A program made the position numbers and the translations under genes. Below are positions 1-13,600 of a stretch of DNA of 64,000 nt, piece after piece. Source of the DNA: Mugil cephalus. Its lineage: Eukaryota; Chordata; Actinopteri; Mugiliformes; Mugilidae. The DNA is taken from the NCBI RefSeq assembly GCF_022458985.1, contig NC_061790.1:13744397-13808396 (forward strand), in the 5' to 3' direction. Position 1 is the first letter of the stretch, and each line of letters opens with the position of its first letter. Below the pieces are notes generated by a model. It did not search any database. It was not told the origin of the DNA and worked only from the letters and a program-made list of their open reading frames with translations.

Positions 1-180
1 CAGATGCGAAGTGTCTCATATTAATTTGAGACTTTAAGCCTCAGCAGCACATTTGAATCTAAACGAGAATTTGGTATTTATAATAACGGGATGCCTTGTT
101 ACACAGACTGAAACAGGTTGACATTTCTGTTTTTTTTGTAGCAGTTATATCATTATCGATAGTTGCTTTTTTTTCCCCAG

Positions 181-222
181 TGCTTCAGACAGCTAGTCAA
201 CAAATCTGTTGACCTCATGTAG
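181..222 (+). CDS. Possible last coding exon of upstream gene
   Basis: A strong pyrimidine tract ending in CCCCAG at 176-180 is followed by 13 codons (CFRQLVNKSVDLM) and a TAG stop at 220-222. Of the three frames, only this one stays open for more than ten codons. It would be the C-terminal end of a protein encoded left of the window, with the 3' UTR running to about 3225. I do not recognise the peptide, and a 13-residue match is too short to name a family. The splice acceptor is visible; the coding status is inference. Confidence 0.25.
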   Translation, partial: CFRQLVNKSVDLM

Positions 223-3211
223 CCGTTACATTTAAGTCAAATTGGACAAACTGAAGGAGATGTTCTCACGTCACACCGAATGTTTCCAGAGCCTCTTGCT
301 ACTCGGCATCCACAAATAGAAAAACATGTGCCTAAAGTGTCTTTTCCATTCCTGCTGCATTTCTAACTTGATTTGAAAGGCACGGCCCTTGGACGGGTCG
401 AGCTTCAGCGTTCCCATCATGTTGATGGCAGATGGTCCTGTGCAGACTGGCTGGGAGAAAAGCTCTTTAGATGCTTCCCTGGTAACATCCCATCGTAAAG
501 ATTGACTCTTGTAGTGAAAGCATTACTATCAGCGACTTGTGTATCAATCATGTCATTTGTTTGTTTGCGTTTTAATATACATGTGGGTGTAATTTAACGT
601 GGCTATGTTGTCTGACTTCAAGTGCAGACGTTTTGCTGTTAGAAGTTTCTTTATTTCACATCAAACATACATCGTGTAAACTGTTAAATGTCAAGTCAGG
701 CTTTTTTATGAAGTCAGTGTGCATCGGCTTTGGGCCTCTCATGTCCAGACTTTTTTTTTTTTTTTTTGTATATTACAACGTCTAGATTAAGTTCTTTTGT
801 TGGGTTCACATGCTTTATTGTTAAATTTTCATATGTGTGTACATTTTGGCCTTAAAATCCAAGCTCAGTGCATGTCACAACTTTGTAGTACAATAACCTA
901 AACATAGCTCTGAAGCAATTTGTGGACAGAATTTACTGGCAGCTGTGGTACTGAGCATTATGAGTCATCATAAGCACATTAACAGTGCCCCAAACCATGC
1001 ATAATTACATGATTTGTTTTTTATTACTGTTTTCTTGATATTAAACATGTTTTTGCATTGTCTTTATATGAAACTATGTGGTGATGTTAAATGTCATGGT
1101 TATGTACTTGCTGTGCTTACGTTGGCTTAAAATGGCTTAAAATGGCTCATGACAAGTAATAAATATATCACTTTCTGTCTAAGCCCACATTCATTGAAAC
1201 ATAAACACAGTTGTTTAAAAAGAACTTGTAATGATAATGTTCGTCTCTGTCTGATAAACAAAAGTTCAGACGTTTGAATTGGGAATTAATTGTGGGTTTT
1301 CTGAAATCCAACTGTGGTTGCATATCCAGAGTAAGGACTTAATCCTTTTGGGGGTTTTTTTTGTTAACAGACTGACATGTCAACAGTTTTGTCCTCACTC
1401 AGAGTGGTTATATGACTGTAAGTGAATAGGTTAGTTTGAGCTTTCAGACTCAAATGTAATGTGAGTCTATGGTTTCAGTCTCTCTGGCTGATAGTTTGAG
1501 GTCATTCTTCTCACTGCAGTGAAACAGCCTGATATCGCTGTGCTTGTTGTTATATAACCGCCCACAAACCACCATCTCTTCTTCTTTTCTAACTTCTGAT
1601 GAGCTTAACATTTTGAAATTTGTTTGTGGTGCAGACGCTTTTCCTGTACATTAACTCCTCAGCACGTTGTAAATCAATCTGCTTGTTCCCACTTCCTTAT
1701 ACCGTCCTCGACTACTGTCCCCACCCCCCCACTTTTTGGTGGTTCTGGGATCCATCTGATCTTGGCTTGGTTTGAAAGTTATTCTCTCTCCAAATGAATC
1801 CTGACTTTTTTATCTACTCTCCTTTGATCTTAAGTCTTTGCTCTTTTGAAGAACTTGGTCGTGGCTGAACTGGATCTGTTTGACAAGATGTTGAGACACT
1901 GTTTTGCACTAAACGAGTTGATGTAATATATTATAAATCTAGCAGATGTTCAGAAGGCCCACAATTCATTAGTGAATACCCTCTGGTATTCGTGTGTGAA
2001 GGACACTTGCCACGTGCTGAATATTTGTGGCAACTTCTGTTACACATTTCTGCTTCGAAAGCCACTGTTGGCCCATTCCTAAATCATTTTTGACGCATGA
2101 AAAAGAAACATAAGACTTTCCAAACGCCTGTAATATCTCAGTTGTGGTAATAGAGGAGTCATTTGTTCAAATACCACATGTCCTTAATGAAGGCCTAATA
2201 CAGACACTAGTCAAGAGAGCAGCAAGTGTGCTTGGACTATTTTGGACTAAAACAAATGCTCTTTTTTACAGCTGTCACAGTCTTCACAAATTAAAAACGG
2301 ACCAAGAGCACACCTCGCACACCTGATCTTAAAAGGATCCGTTCAAGCTGTTTTGCTGGCCGACTCCTCCTCGCTCTGCTGCACAGCTGCAGAATATTCC
2401 CGGGGCTGATGGTGATGTTGTGCTTTCTTAACGGTTCCCTCTACAGTCAGAAAAACTTAAAAATGCTTTGAGGGCCTTTTAGCTGAAATTAGACCTTGCT
2501 GTTCTGATGCTGGTCCACTGCCAGTGGAATAAATGCTCATACTGGAATATAAAAAGAGGCCAGTGATGTTCCGGCTGAACAGCACAACAATGCTGCCTAC
2601 AGTAGCGTGTTTATTTATCACAGAGTGATTGCCAGCCACTGTCGGAAACATGAGAGTTGCTTGTGTTTACACGGATTCGCACAGCTTTGGTTACCCTTTC
2701 CTGGTGACGGATCGTTTGCTGCCCGGACTTTGTATGTTACGTGCTGTGTCACAGGTCGCCGTTGCCGTTGTCTTGGTGTGGTCATGTTGTGTGACTACAG
2801 TTTTCCGTTTTAAAATGGGAAAAGCGTCAAGACTTCTGCAGCGAGGGGACCGCTTTTAACACTGGATTTCTCTGCTTCTCCTTCGTTCATTTTAAAGATG
2901 CTTTTAAGGACATCTCAGTAGTTAACCAGCAGCAGCAATGGACTAAATAATCGGTACAGTTTTCTTTTATGTTAATCAAGGGAGTTGTTTGGAGGAAACA
3001 CTCGGTTCAGTGGAATTATGCAGACTGAATGTAGCTTTGCAGTCTGTTTTTTTCCATTATAAACATATGAGCGCAGCAAAAACATTGCTTTTATGTGTTC
3101 TAGTCTGAAACCTCTCAAAACCTGAAGGATAATTACGTAATTATTTGATGTAATATGCTTCAGGGCTCTGTTTGTCTCTTTCATTTTAAGTTGGACCTCG
3201 TTGCTTCTGTA

Positions 3212-3217
3212 AATAAA
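3212..3217 (+). terminator. Polyadenylation signal
   Basis: AATAAA is followed by an A-run at about 3227-3236 and a GT-rich stretch at 3245-3270, the usual order of signal, cleavage site and downstream element. It is the best candidate 3' end of the gene entering from the left. Confidence 0.45.
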
Positions 3218-3603
3218 TGTCATTCCAAAAAAAAAAGACGCCCGTGTTGGATGTTGATGTTTTAACCCCTCATTTTATAGTGAAATGTATGTAAATGAGT
3301 GGCGCAATCTCTTGGCTCTCCAGAGCTATTTTAAATAACGTGTGAGGTAACAAGAGGAGGCCTCACATTAAATCTTAATATGAGATTAGAGATTAAAAAC
3401 AGTGAGTGGAAAATGTGTAATTTTGGAGAACTCCTTGTAGCTTTCACAACACATTGGGCAAGTCGTCAGAATTTCCTCCCTTGTAGCAGAAAAAGTCAAA
3501 ACACTGAGCAACGTGTGAATGTTGCCAACAAGAATTAGTGTATTTTAGTTTAGTTTTAGAATGGATGGGATTTAGTGTATTCATTCATAAAGTCTTTGAC
3601 GTT

Positions 3604-3657
3604 TTTCATTTTAGTCAGTGTCTACCTAGACATAGGTGGACACTGACTGAAATGAAA
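3604..3657. repeat. 25-bp fold-back hairpin with two T/G wobbles
   Basis: Positions 3604-3628 pair with 3633-3657 around a four-base loop (GACA). All 25 positions can pair in RNA of the + strand; the only two non-Watson-Crick pairs are T/G at 3612/3649 and 3623/3638. It lies between the presumed polyadenylation site of the left-hand gene and znf410. It may be a tiny fold-back transposon relic or a structured RNA; nothing else supports a gene here. Confidence 0.6.
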
Positions 3658-3704
3658 TTAAAATAAATGTAAGTTTTGAATTGTGGCTGTGATTAACGAA
3701 TCAG

Positions 3705-3880
3705 ACTTTAGCTTCCTCCCACCATCCAAAGACATGCTTGTCAGGTTAATTGTGCTTGTTAGGTGATTGTAAATTGGCTCTAGGTGTGAGTGTGAATTTG
3801 AATGGTTGTCTGTCTCTCTGTGTGAACCCCGCTGTAGACTGGAGACCTGTCCAGGGTTAGCCTTTTATCCAGTGACAGCT
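3705..3880. repeat. Teleost interspersed repeat fragment
   Basis: The stretch has the order 'cttcctcccacc.. catccaaagacatgc.. aggttaattg.. ggtgtgagtgtgaat.. ggttgtctgtctct.. gacctgtccagggt', which I recognise as a very common fish genomic repeat. I cannot assign its class (LINE tail or SINE) from memory. It ends just upstream of the znf410 promoter region. Confidence 0.5.
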
Positions 3881-3989
3881 TAAAAGAGGTTAAAGGAGTT
3901 AAAATGTTAAAAGTTGCATATAAAATAAATGTAACCACTTCAGAGTTATCTTTCTGGTCAGCTAGCTGAATGTTTAGTTCAGTTCTCAG

Positions 3990-4175
3990 AGTTGACCGCT
4001 GGGGGGCGCCGGTGACACAGGCTCGCCTCTGAGGCTCATTCTGAGGAAAACGCGGAAGTGTACTAACATTGTGCCATCAGAGACTCCGTAGAGCGAACCT
4101 GCTACTCTGTTTTGAGACAATTGTCCGGCTAAGTTACTTTCTCCTTGTATCCCAGTTACACGGCTATTGCGAGGT
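3990..4175 (+). promoter_or_regulatory. znf410: znf410 promoter and putative first untranslated exon
   Basis: This short GC-richer block lies between the repeat at 3.7-3.9 kb and the first coding exon. It holds a CTCF-like motif (ACCGCTGGGGGGCGCCGG, 3995-4012) and an ETS-type site (CGCGGAAGTG, 4051-4060), both common at housekeeping promoters. A donor-like GCGAG|GTAACG at about 4172 could end a first non-coding exon. A second possible untranslated exon runs from about 4490, after a CCGCAG acceptor, to 4580, before AAG|GTATGC. TSS position is inferred, not seen. Confidence 0.45.
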
Positions 4176-4681
4176 AACGTTAGTACTGTAATGCTCCTGG
4201 AAATGTAAAGGAATTAAATACTTACACAGCGTGTCAATACCGGCGACGTTTAGACAGTGGGCAGCTATAATTTGGGTGACTAGCCCCGGTAGTTAGCTTT
4301 ATGCTAAGTTAACAGTGTTGACTGTTTTCTGGCTGATTAATCCAATACACTTTAAATTGACGGAGTGCTGTCGAGCTCCAGCTGCATTGTTTGGGTATCT
4401 ACCTTTAAGGTGTAGCTGCTTCTGTCAGTTTGAAAAGCCGAGACGTTTCCTCGTTAGTTTGACGTGTTGTCCCTTGTTGTTGACCGCAGACCTCTTGTGA
4501 TGGCGTTGACTCCAAGATGACCTGCAGCCCGAGCCCATGAACAACGACAGACACTCTCACATTTAGCAGGTCATATTTAAGGTATGCATCGTTTTACTCA
4601 AACTTGAGCCAGATTTTGTGAACGTGGGAGTGTTTGATTGTTATGTTGTCTTTTCTCTACAGGTTCCACACAGGGTGACCC

Positions 4682-7600
4682 ATGCTTTCAGATGAGCTTG
4701 ACTCCAAACCAGAGGTACTGTTCTCATCATTTCCTCCATCTTCAATGCAGAGGCAAAAATAATCTCAACATGGTTTTGTTTTCATGCTTTGAACCTTTCC
4801 CTCGTGTGCTCCCAGCTGCTGGTGCAGTTTGTACAGAACGCGTCCATCCCGTTGGTGCAGGGTCTGGAGGACTCGGAGTCCAAACACCCCTGCCTGCCTC
4901 TGCTGGCCCCAGCTGAGAGGTCCCTGTGCAGCCCCCTAGAGCTCACAGGTCAGCAGGCATTCTCTGCCATTGTCCTGTCCACCACAGACCAAATCAGTGG
5001 TATCCAGAGCTTACTTACCTTTTACTACATGTCACACAATACCATTCTTTTTTTTTTTTATTGGTTAGTTATGCGGCTGCATCCCTTGTTGAGATCCTTG
5101 TAGCTGTAATAGAACATGAATCCCACAATAGATAGGTCCAATGCCAGGACTGTGGAACATAACAAGGAGGTGATGGAAGGCTACATCTCTGCTTCTGAAT
5201 CTCTGAAGTAAACAGCATCTTGCATCACTACCAGAGAGACAATTATTTGGTAAATTCAATTCAGAAATGTGTCTGCAGTCAGTCCCCCTTGAAAGTGACG
5301 TATTTAACCTAATATGCCATATCTTTAAATCCAAGTGCCGTATTGTGCTAAAAATTTCACAGCACACCTGCCCGCCTTCTTGTTTATGCATGCAGCGTTT
5401 GTTGTTTTTGAATAATCTTCTCGTTTCACAGCATCTTGACGCCCTTCAGTTCGAAATTCTGTTCAGATTTACACCTGCGCTGTGTTGCTTTTCACCCCAT
5501 ATTACTCAAAGTGACAAGCCTCGGCTGATGCTGCAAATTAGCTGCAGTGCTCAGAAAAAAAAAAAACGAACACCTTCCTTTCCAAAGATACTTCAACACC
5601 TGTAGGTTTTCTGTTCTGAGGCATAATTTGTCTTTATGACACAGTGTCTGTGTTTAAGATTTGGCTGAAGCTCTAATAATCCAGGGAGCTCAGATCTGAA
5701 ACTGCGCATATAAGATAAAAACTTGTTGAAGGTATCTATTTATTAAAGCTTTCCTATAGAATTTTCCTGTAAGCAGACTCACATATATTTATAATAAGTG
5801 TTGCTTACCAAATAGCTTTGTGTTGATCCTTAAAGCTTTGGAAATGCATTAAATACATTTTAAACTTGTTTATTTTGACATCTCTATATCTGTCCACGTC
5901 TCCCAGTTTACACGGCTGCTTTTCTGTTTACATATTAAACACAAACCCTGGTTTCCCCCTCAGATGGAGGCCTGATCCACGAGCCCGAGAGTTCCCCCTC
6001 CCTTTCAGAGTTTGGAGGTGTGTCAGAGCAAGGCGCGCTGGTGGTCCAGACACACTCCCACACGCCGGTCTCACCCAGCCCCCCGCCCATCCTCCATGAC
6101 CTCCAGCAGTCGGACAGCACGTCATACGTCCTGCTGAACCTTGCGAAGGGTAAATAAAAACGGAAACTGTACATCAGCCGAGTAGGCGGTGTGCTCACGC
6201 TACTTAAACAATGCGGTCCTCAAAGCATCCTGTGTCCATTTACACCTGTACTTAGAGCTGCCCCCTTATAATCAGATCACCCGGGACAAATGTTAATGTG
6301 AAGTGTGGACGGGGCGGACGGTCTCTGTCTCTGTAGGCCAGCGAGCTCACAATAAAGCTGTCTGTCTGTGCCTGTCAGGTTCTCGATTGGCTGCCAGTCA
6401 GACGTCCAGAGTTCAGAGGAGGAGAAAAGAAAAGGTTTTCCTCCTCTCTCTTATAACTATAACACAGTGTTCGCTGTGTTGAAGCAATGAATGAATGAAC
6501 GGAGGATTGTTAAATAAATGAATAACGATTGATAAATCATTAATGAAAGTAAATTTAACTGTGCCCCAAATGGAAATAAAGTTATCCAGATTCCACAAAG
6601 TACTAAAAAGAAACGAGGTGACACATTTTCATGAGAAAACTGTGAATGATTTTGGCTTGAAGAAATAATCCTTGGCAGGCACATTCTCTTGGTTCATCAG
6701 CTCTTGGCAGGAGAGTCAAAAAATTAATTTGGGTCTCTTGACATGCACCTTCTTTTTCGGAGTGTGCTGTTTTCTGTGAGTGAGTGAAGTGAAGGACAGA
6801 AACACTTGTATAAATGAAACCATAAACAGCTTTTTAAGTGTGTGTGTTGGCAAACGTCTTCTCGACCTTTCAGAATAAAACCATAATATTAAACCCAAAA
6901 TTGCTCAGCATGCTGGGAGGGCATTGATATTGAATGTGGCCTGCAGGGATTCAGGCCATTGGTCTCGCAGAAGTCTGCAGTGTTCTTTAATGTCTCGTTC
7001 GCCTTTTCTGTCCTCTCAGGCATCACAGCGTCCTCGGAGTCCTTGATCTTCGCAGATGGCGCCGGTGACGATGACGATGAGGGAGTCTCATCGGGGGACT
7101 ACGGTATAGATGGCAGCGCTCCCTGGTATCTGCGGGTACAGGAGCTGGCGCACGACAGCCTGATTGCAGCCACGCGGGCGCAACTCGCCAGAGACGCCAA
7201 GGCCAGCCAGGACGCCAGAGCTGCTAGCGTCGGTAACGGTAATGTCACTTTGTTTTATTAAGACAAGCGGAGGCGTTTGTCTTACTGGAAAATCACGTCC
7301 GACAGGCTCTTCCTAATGTGATGTTATGCCACTTAAAGGTTGATCATAGTCAGCTGTCTGTGATGGAACTTCACATTTGAGGATAAAATCAGATCAAAAA
7401 ACGTCAGTAAACGGCGCATATTTCTGTTCAGCTCGTCTACTTACAGCAGACATCAAAGACAAAGAAATGAGGTCAGTGATGAGATGAAAATGTAATTGCC
7501 TCCAAATCAAAGTAAATGTGTAGCTCCATCTACATACATTCTCAAGCGTGACAGCAAATGTCCAGTGAAGTTATAAATGTCACGTGACTGAATCATTGAT

Positions 7601-10600
7601 CATACATTATGCTTATTGTGCTGTCTCTGTAATGGTTTAATGTGCATTTAGTAATATGGCCCGGGCAGGCCTCAGGGAAGGAGAGTGGCTGCAGGTCCAA
7701 AGAGACAAAGAGCGAGCGAGCGAGAGAGAGAAGCAGCAACAGAGCACTAACCATAAAGTCAGGTCAAGAGACACACATGTGATCAGGTAATCAAGAAACA
7801 TTTTATATTATGGATAATAGAATGGCTGAGGACTCCCAAATATTCTTAATTTGTTTTATTGCCAGAAGCAGTCGATACCACTCTGTCTGTGTGTGTCTGT
7901 CCAGTCAGCAGAGTCAGTCGGTCATCGGAGTCCAAATCTTTAAGTGGCTTGTTGGAAAGAAGAATACTGAAATGGGATCAGATCACATAAATGGGTCTTG
8001 GTTTTGATCTGCATCACACCTTCACCTCACAACGTTTTAGTGGGGTAGGCAGGATTTCTGGAAAAAATACTGTAAGAATCATAAACTGCTCAAATAGTTA
8101 AATAAATTGCGTACTCTATATTAATTATTATTATTATTTCCCCTTGATTTGTCTAATTGTCACTGTGTTAAGAAAGATAAAGTAGATATTATTAATACAG
8201 AACATTTTGAATAAACAGCCTCCCTTACTTCATGTCTAGTGGAAACAGGTGCATCATAAACATCATCACAGAATCCCAGACAGTGATACTGCACTCAGTG
8301 GAAATATCATAAAGTACATTTATTTGTTTTTAATCATAATGAGTCTTAAAAAAGAGGAAATTAGATGGGGACACTTGTATTGTTGTCGTATTGTGCTTTT
8401 TTCTGTCTCTTTAAAACATTTACACTGAGCCCTTCCTGGCCTCTGTACCTGCTGTTATTCCATAACTATGAGACCATATTGTGATATGTAGTTGAATCTA
8501 GAGCACTGTAATCTGGATTTGGTCACCTTTAAGGTCAACGTAATCCAGTCCGACGTTTCTCTGAAAAAACAGCACAAAAGTCAGACGGAATATCTGCTCA
8601 TGTAGCCGAATCCAGGTCATTCTGATCCAGGTTAAACTTTTTGAGCAACCAGGGACGGCGGTCTGCACTGGATGTAAAGAGTCACAGAGTACTGTGTAAC
8701 ACCAGCTGCTGACTCTAGCAATAAACGTTAATTCTGCTATAAGCGATCTAGATGTAGTCCAGCACAACAATGTAAACAACCTACGGCAGTCAAACTCAAG
8801 TCTCAGTCTGTCACTTATTTAGTTCACTGGGTCCTTACGTTCATCTCATCCTCCTGTTAATCTCCTCCTCTGATCTGAAGCATATATTAATTTCTAGCAG
8901 CACATGGCGCTGTAGCGAGCTGTTGACCCCCACTAGGAGTCAGGGCTATATCAAAAGCCATTTTTAATTCCCTCCACGGGCTGCCTTGAGATAAAGATTG
9001 CACCCATGACATTCGAGGCACTCCTGGCAACATCTGTGATCTTTGAACCACTCCTGAGTCAAATTGCAGCTGGAGGTCCTGGCTAAAAAAATAAATAAAT
9101 AAATCGATCTGAGAGCGTAAGAAGTTCCTATGTTTGCCTGCTCCGGGTTTTATCCTCCCGTCCCGGCCTGGATCTGTCTCACATGGTTTGCGATCATCTG
9201 CTCATAAACACACAGAGAATACAATACACAAGTATTCATAGAGCGTGCTGTTTGTTTATTTAGTTATTTTGTTGCGCTACTTCTGATTGTGCAGCTGTAT
9301 TGAAAATAGCTAGTCGGATGAAGAGAGTAATGGGATCTGTATCTTAATATCTGCCTTTACTGATTATCATATTCCCACAGTTCTTTCCTAATAAAATATT
9401 CAGTTTTATTCCAGGCTGTCCGTGTGTTGTCCTGTAGCCCAGTTAAACTAAAGATGGACTCTCTTGGCACAGGTGTTCTTTTCTCGCCACATTTATCTTT
9501 GGCCTCGTATTATTTCGATTAAGGCCAAGTAAGAATAGACATTTTTTAAGTCTAGCACCACATTAAGAAATCTGATTACTTATACTGAGCATTTCTACTT
9601 GTTCTAAAGGTCTTGGGATAATTTTCTATCTTGTTGCAATCTGATATTCATTGTGCTGGGTCCAGTGGGTGACTAAAGCTGCTCCATCCGAGCCACTGCA
9701 ATGGCCGACCCCCACTAACTCGCATTAGATTAGCCGTGTTTCCTTCAGCCGTGGGGTATCAGTTGTAGGTGCATTACCGCTGGAACGCCACATGAAAAAC
9801 TGGACCTGTTAAAAGCGTTTGAGGCGGGGAGTCTGGTCAGGTTAAAAGGCACTGATTGCATTCAGCGTCGGGTTGTTTTCTTTGGGCTGCAGTTGTTCGG
9901 CGGCTTTCGGTCACTAACCGTTGATTAGCCTTTATGGAGTCGGGCTCCAGAGGCCGGCCACCTGGCACTCCTGGATTGTTTTCTGCACAGCCCTGCTCAC
10001 TTTCCCTCTCCGGTTGCCTAGGTGACCACACACACGGCTTGATAGCTGACGGCGACAAGCGAGAGCTGCCGCCCCGACCCAGCCGCCCCCTCTCCAAGCA
10101 GATCCTGCGCTGCTCGTTTGAGGGCTGCTGCAGGACGTTCACCTGGCCGGCTCATCTCAAATACCACCTCAAAACACACAGGTAACGCACACGCGGCGGT
10201 GGAGGATGGAGGGGTCTGTTCCCATCAAAGGGCCGTTGCCAAAGTGTGCAATTTCAGGCTAATATGGATAAATTCCTCATTAACAAATAATAATGCAAAC
10301 TCCCCAGCTTTCAAATGTCATTACGCACAGCACAAATCATTACACAGTTAATATTTAAATTATAGTTACAATCAGATCTTAGCTGATTGTACTTGTAATT
10401 TTTGAGTATCATCTGTAAAACCTAAATGCAGACATTTGTAGTCACGACAAAGGCGTCGCTTTGAAGTGATACACCGATGCACTGACTGAACAGATGCAAA
10501 GAGCTACGCCGAGCTCAAAGGGGAATAGCTAAACGCCATCAATTCAAAGTGTACACACTAGATCCAGAAAACAAAGGAAGGGTTTAATATCATTAACCGA

Positions 10601-13600
10601 CAAAAGCATTTGAGGAATCAGAGTAAATTCTAAGGACGGAGTCCTGGCTTCATTTCCAGTCCCGAGTTTTTCCATGCACCAGAATATCTTGCAGGATCTG
10701 TTGAGTTGTTTCATGGAAAAAAATCTCAAATTATCATATTTAAATAAAACCAGCCAATGCAAATTCTGTTCTGTCAGTTTCCACCTGCAGCCCTACACGT
10801 CACTGTGATATGAAATAAAGCTACAACATAACAGACCTTTTCTAGAGGCCCCTCTGAATGCTCCATGTCCCCGCGGCCTCCGGGGCTGTGAATTCTTAAC
10901 TAACGGTCTACATGAGGATCAATAATGGATGTTTTTGATAGTAGTGCAGATGTAGAGGGTTTATATTTATCTGAGACAGGCGCGTTGTATCAGAGCTGAG
11001 CAGGTGTTTCACACGGCCACGACGAAGCGGCAGTCACAGCTCAGGTAGTGTTTATTTGCGCTGCAGGCAGACTGCTCAGGACAAGGAGAGAAACACAGCT
11101 GAGACTTTGAAAGAAGAGTGTATTTATACTGCAGGAGCTCTGTTAACATCGGCGCTGGATATCTATTTGCGGTCACCCCGTCTGGCCTTGTGGCAGGCAG
11201 CAGCACGTGTGCACAGGAGACACAGAGGTCCGTTTGTTTGGTTATCTCTTGCTCCTAGGAACGACCGAATGTTCAGGTGCGGCGCGGAGGGCTGCGGGAA
11301 GAGCTTCTACGTGCTGCAGAGGCTGCAGGTTCACATGAGGACGCACAACGGCGAGAAGCCCTTCATCTGCAAAGAGAAGAACTGTGGCAAAAAGTTCACC
11401 ACGGCTGGAAACTTGAAGAACCACAGACGCATACACACAGGTGGGGAGCAGGAGATACCCGCGTATAAAAGCCCAAACGCGCTGGAAGCAATAACCGACT
11501 CGGGCCATTTGACTCTGATCATTTAATGCTTCCTCGGTGCAGTCGGGGCTGGAGATTTGAAGAGTCAGCAGCACTGGCGCCTCCACTTCACTGCTGCAAT
11601 CAGTAACACTACTCTGTCATATTTTATTTAGGGTGACATTAAGATTTTGATGGCCTGCTCCTCAGTCTGCTGCTTCTGTCTAGGGATCAGTTGGCAGAAC
11701 AACTACATCATACACTGCTTATATTTTGCTCATATGTCTGGATGAATAGTTTTGTTGTTTGTGTCTTCTACAAATAACAAAAAAACCTGTGTTGGGTCAA
11801 TCAACACGTGGCTTCAAACACATTCACGTCTGATAGTTTCTATACATTCCTGCAAATTTGCACTGTGGAGGTAAACGATGTGTGTGTGTGTTACAGGAGA
11901 GAAGCCTTTCCTGTGTGAAGCAGACGGCTGTGGCCGATCCTTCGCAGAGTATTCCAGTCTACGAAAACACATGCTCGTACACTCTGGTGAGCGGGGCAGA
12001 GTTTACAGCCGTACAGCCGAGCGCTTTTTCATAATTAGTGCGCTACCGATAACAGCGGCGGCGTCCTGACTCAGCTGAGCAGGGGATCACAAGGACTGTT
12101 TTGTGTTTCTTAGGCGAGAAGCCGCATCTGTGTGGGATCTGTGGGAAGACTTTCTCTCAGTCCGGCAGCAGGAACGTTCACATGAGGAAGAGGCACGGAG
12201 AGGAGGGGCTCAGCGGTGAAAGCAGAGAAACAGGTCTCTTTTTCTCACACACACACACACACAAACACACACACCCGGTGGTAGGTGGATATGCTAATTC
12301 CTGGATTGCCTAGCTTCGAGCAGCTCATACATTTTATAACGTGGATAGAGATGGTGTTGGTTTAAGTTACATTTAGGAATATTTCTTGAATTATTAATCG
12401 CACTTATGAATTTATCATTTAAATTTTTATTCTTAAGGGCCGGCAGCTGAACTGCACATATCTTTGAAAGAGCAGAGACAGCACAACCGCGCTGCAGAAA
12501 CCGGCCCGTTAGGCATCTTATGATGGGGTCAGATCCTTCTGAGAAGTCGTAATCTTCAAGTTAAAACGCCGTAGTAACACAAATTCCCTTTCTTGTTTTA
12601 TTCAAACGCCCTTTTGCCTTTTACTCCCAAATTACAAAAATATATGAGTGGATTCTTGAATAAGTCTCCCGCCGCAGCTCAGTTCACTCCGGTCCCTGTA
12701 ATTTTCCGAAGCAATTCAGATTAAAAGGGTCCTTCAATGAGCACCTCGCACTTCGGTATCTGGACTAATCGTGCAAAATAAGATTAACAGCAGACAGCGC
12801 AGTTGCCTCCTTGTCACGTCGCTGTAGCAGGAGGGAAGCACCACAGCTGAATCACCACAGAGGAAATGCTGCCAGAGCTCTAATTATAAACAACAGATTT
12901 ATTCGGGTCAGCCTCCCCAAAGAGGCTGGCCTTTTGTAAAAGAGAAAAAAAAAAAAAGCAGAGAAAAGGAAAATGCAGTTGCACAACAGACTGGTAGTTT
13001 CTGTTCTATTTAGACATAACAGAGTCAGTGGATTAATTATTTAATTGACTGTGGTGGAATAATTATGATCCTAAAAACAAAATAATGACTTTCATGCGAT
13101 GCTCGAGAGGTAATTAAACTGAAAATCTGCTCATTGCTAACTAACGGCTCAGTCCTGTAATGCAGTTATCGTGGAAGTTTGTTGTCTGTGTGCGACTAAC
13201 AGGGGAGGCTCTGACACAAAGCAGCCTGCTGGAGGCAGACGGCGAGAGCGCAGACAGTATGGTCGCCATGACAACAACCGTGGAACCCATGAATCTTCAT
13301 CATGCCATGCTGAGATCTCCAGGTAGGTAAATGCCTATCACAGAGGACGCAGTGTGCGAGAGGGACAGAATAACAACACATCTGACAATGCGGTAGCCTG
13401 CAGTAAACAGTCATTTGGTGAAGCTCATAATGTTCTGCAAATGTCAGAGATGCTGAGTCAACTCGTGGTGTTACTAATGTCCTGTTAAGTGTTTTTCAGT
13501 CAATGTTTGCGAGTCTTTTGGCAACCATTGTTAGCTGTTGGCCGTCTGGATGGTTTTTTGTGTTCCCTGCAACTTTTCATTTCGTACTTCTGAGCAACAC

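Larger units (their letters stand above)
1..3240 (+). other. Probable 3' UTR of an unidentified upstream gene
   Basis: No convincing coding block is visible over about 3.2 kb apart from a possible terminal exon at 181-222. The stretch is AT-rich. It ends with AATAAA at 3212-3217, followed about 10 bases later by an A-run and then a GT-rich downstream element at about 3245-3270, which together look like a real cleavage and polyadenylation site on the + strand. I infer a long 3' UTR of a gene that begins left of the window. It could equally be intergenic DNA with a chance signal. The open frames inside it are short and show no recognisable domain. Confidence 0.4.

Noticed and set aside
9934-10021. 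Extension of the znf410 first-finger exon upstream to an ATG at 9934
   Set aside because: The frame is open, but the acceptor at 10020-10021 joins in phase with exon 4 and the extra residues have no counterpart in ZNF410.
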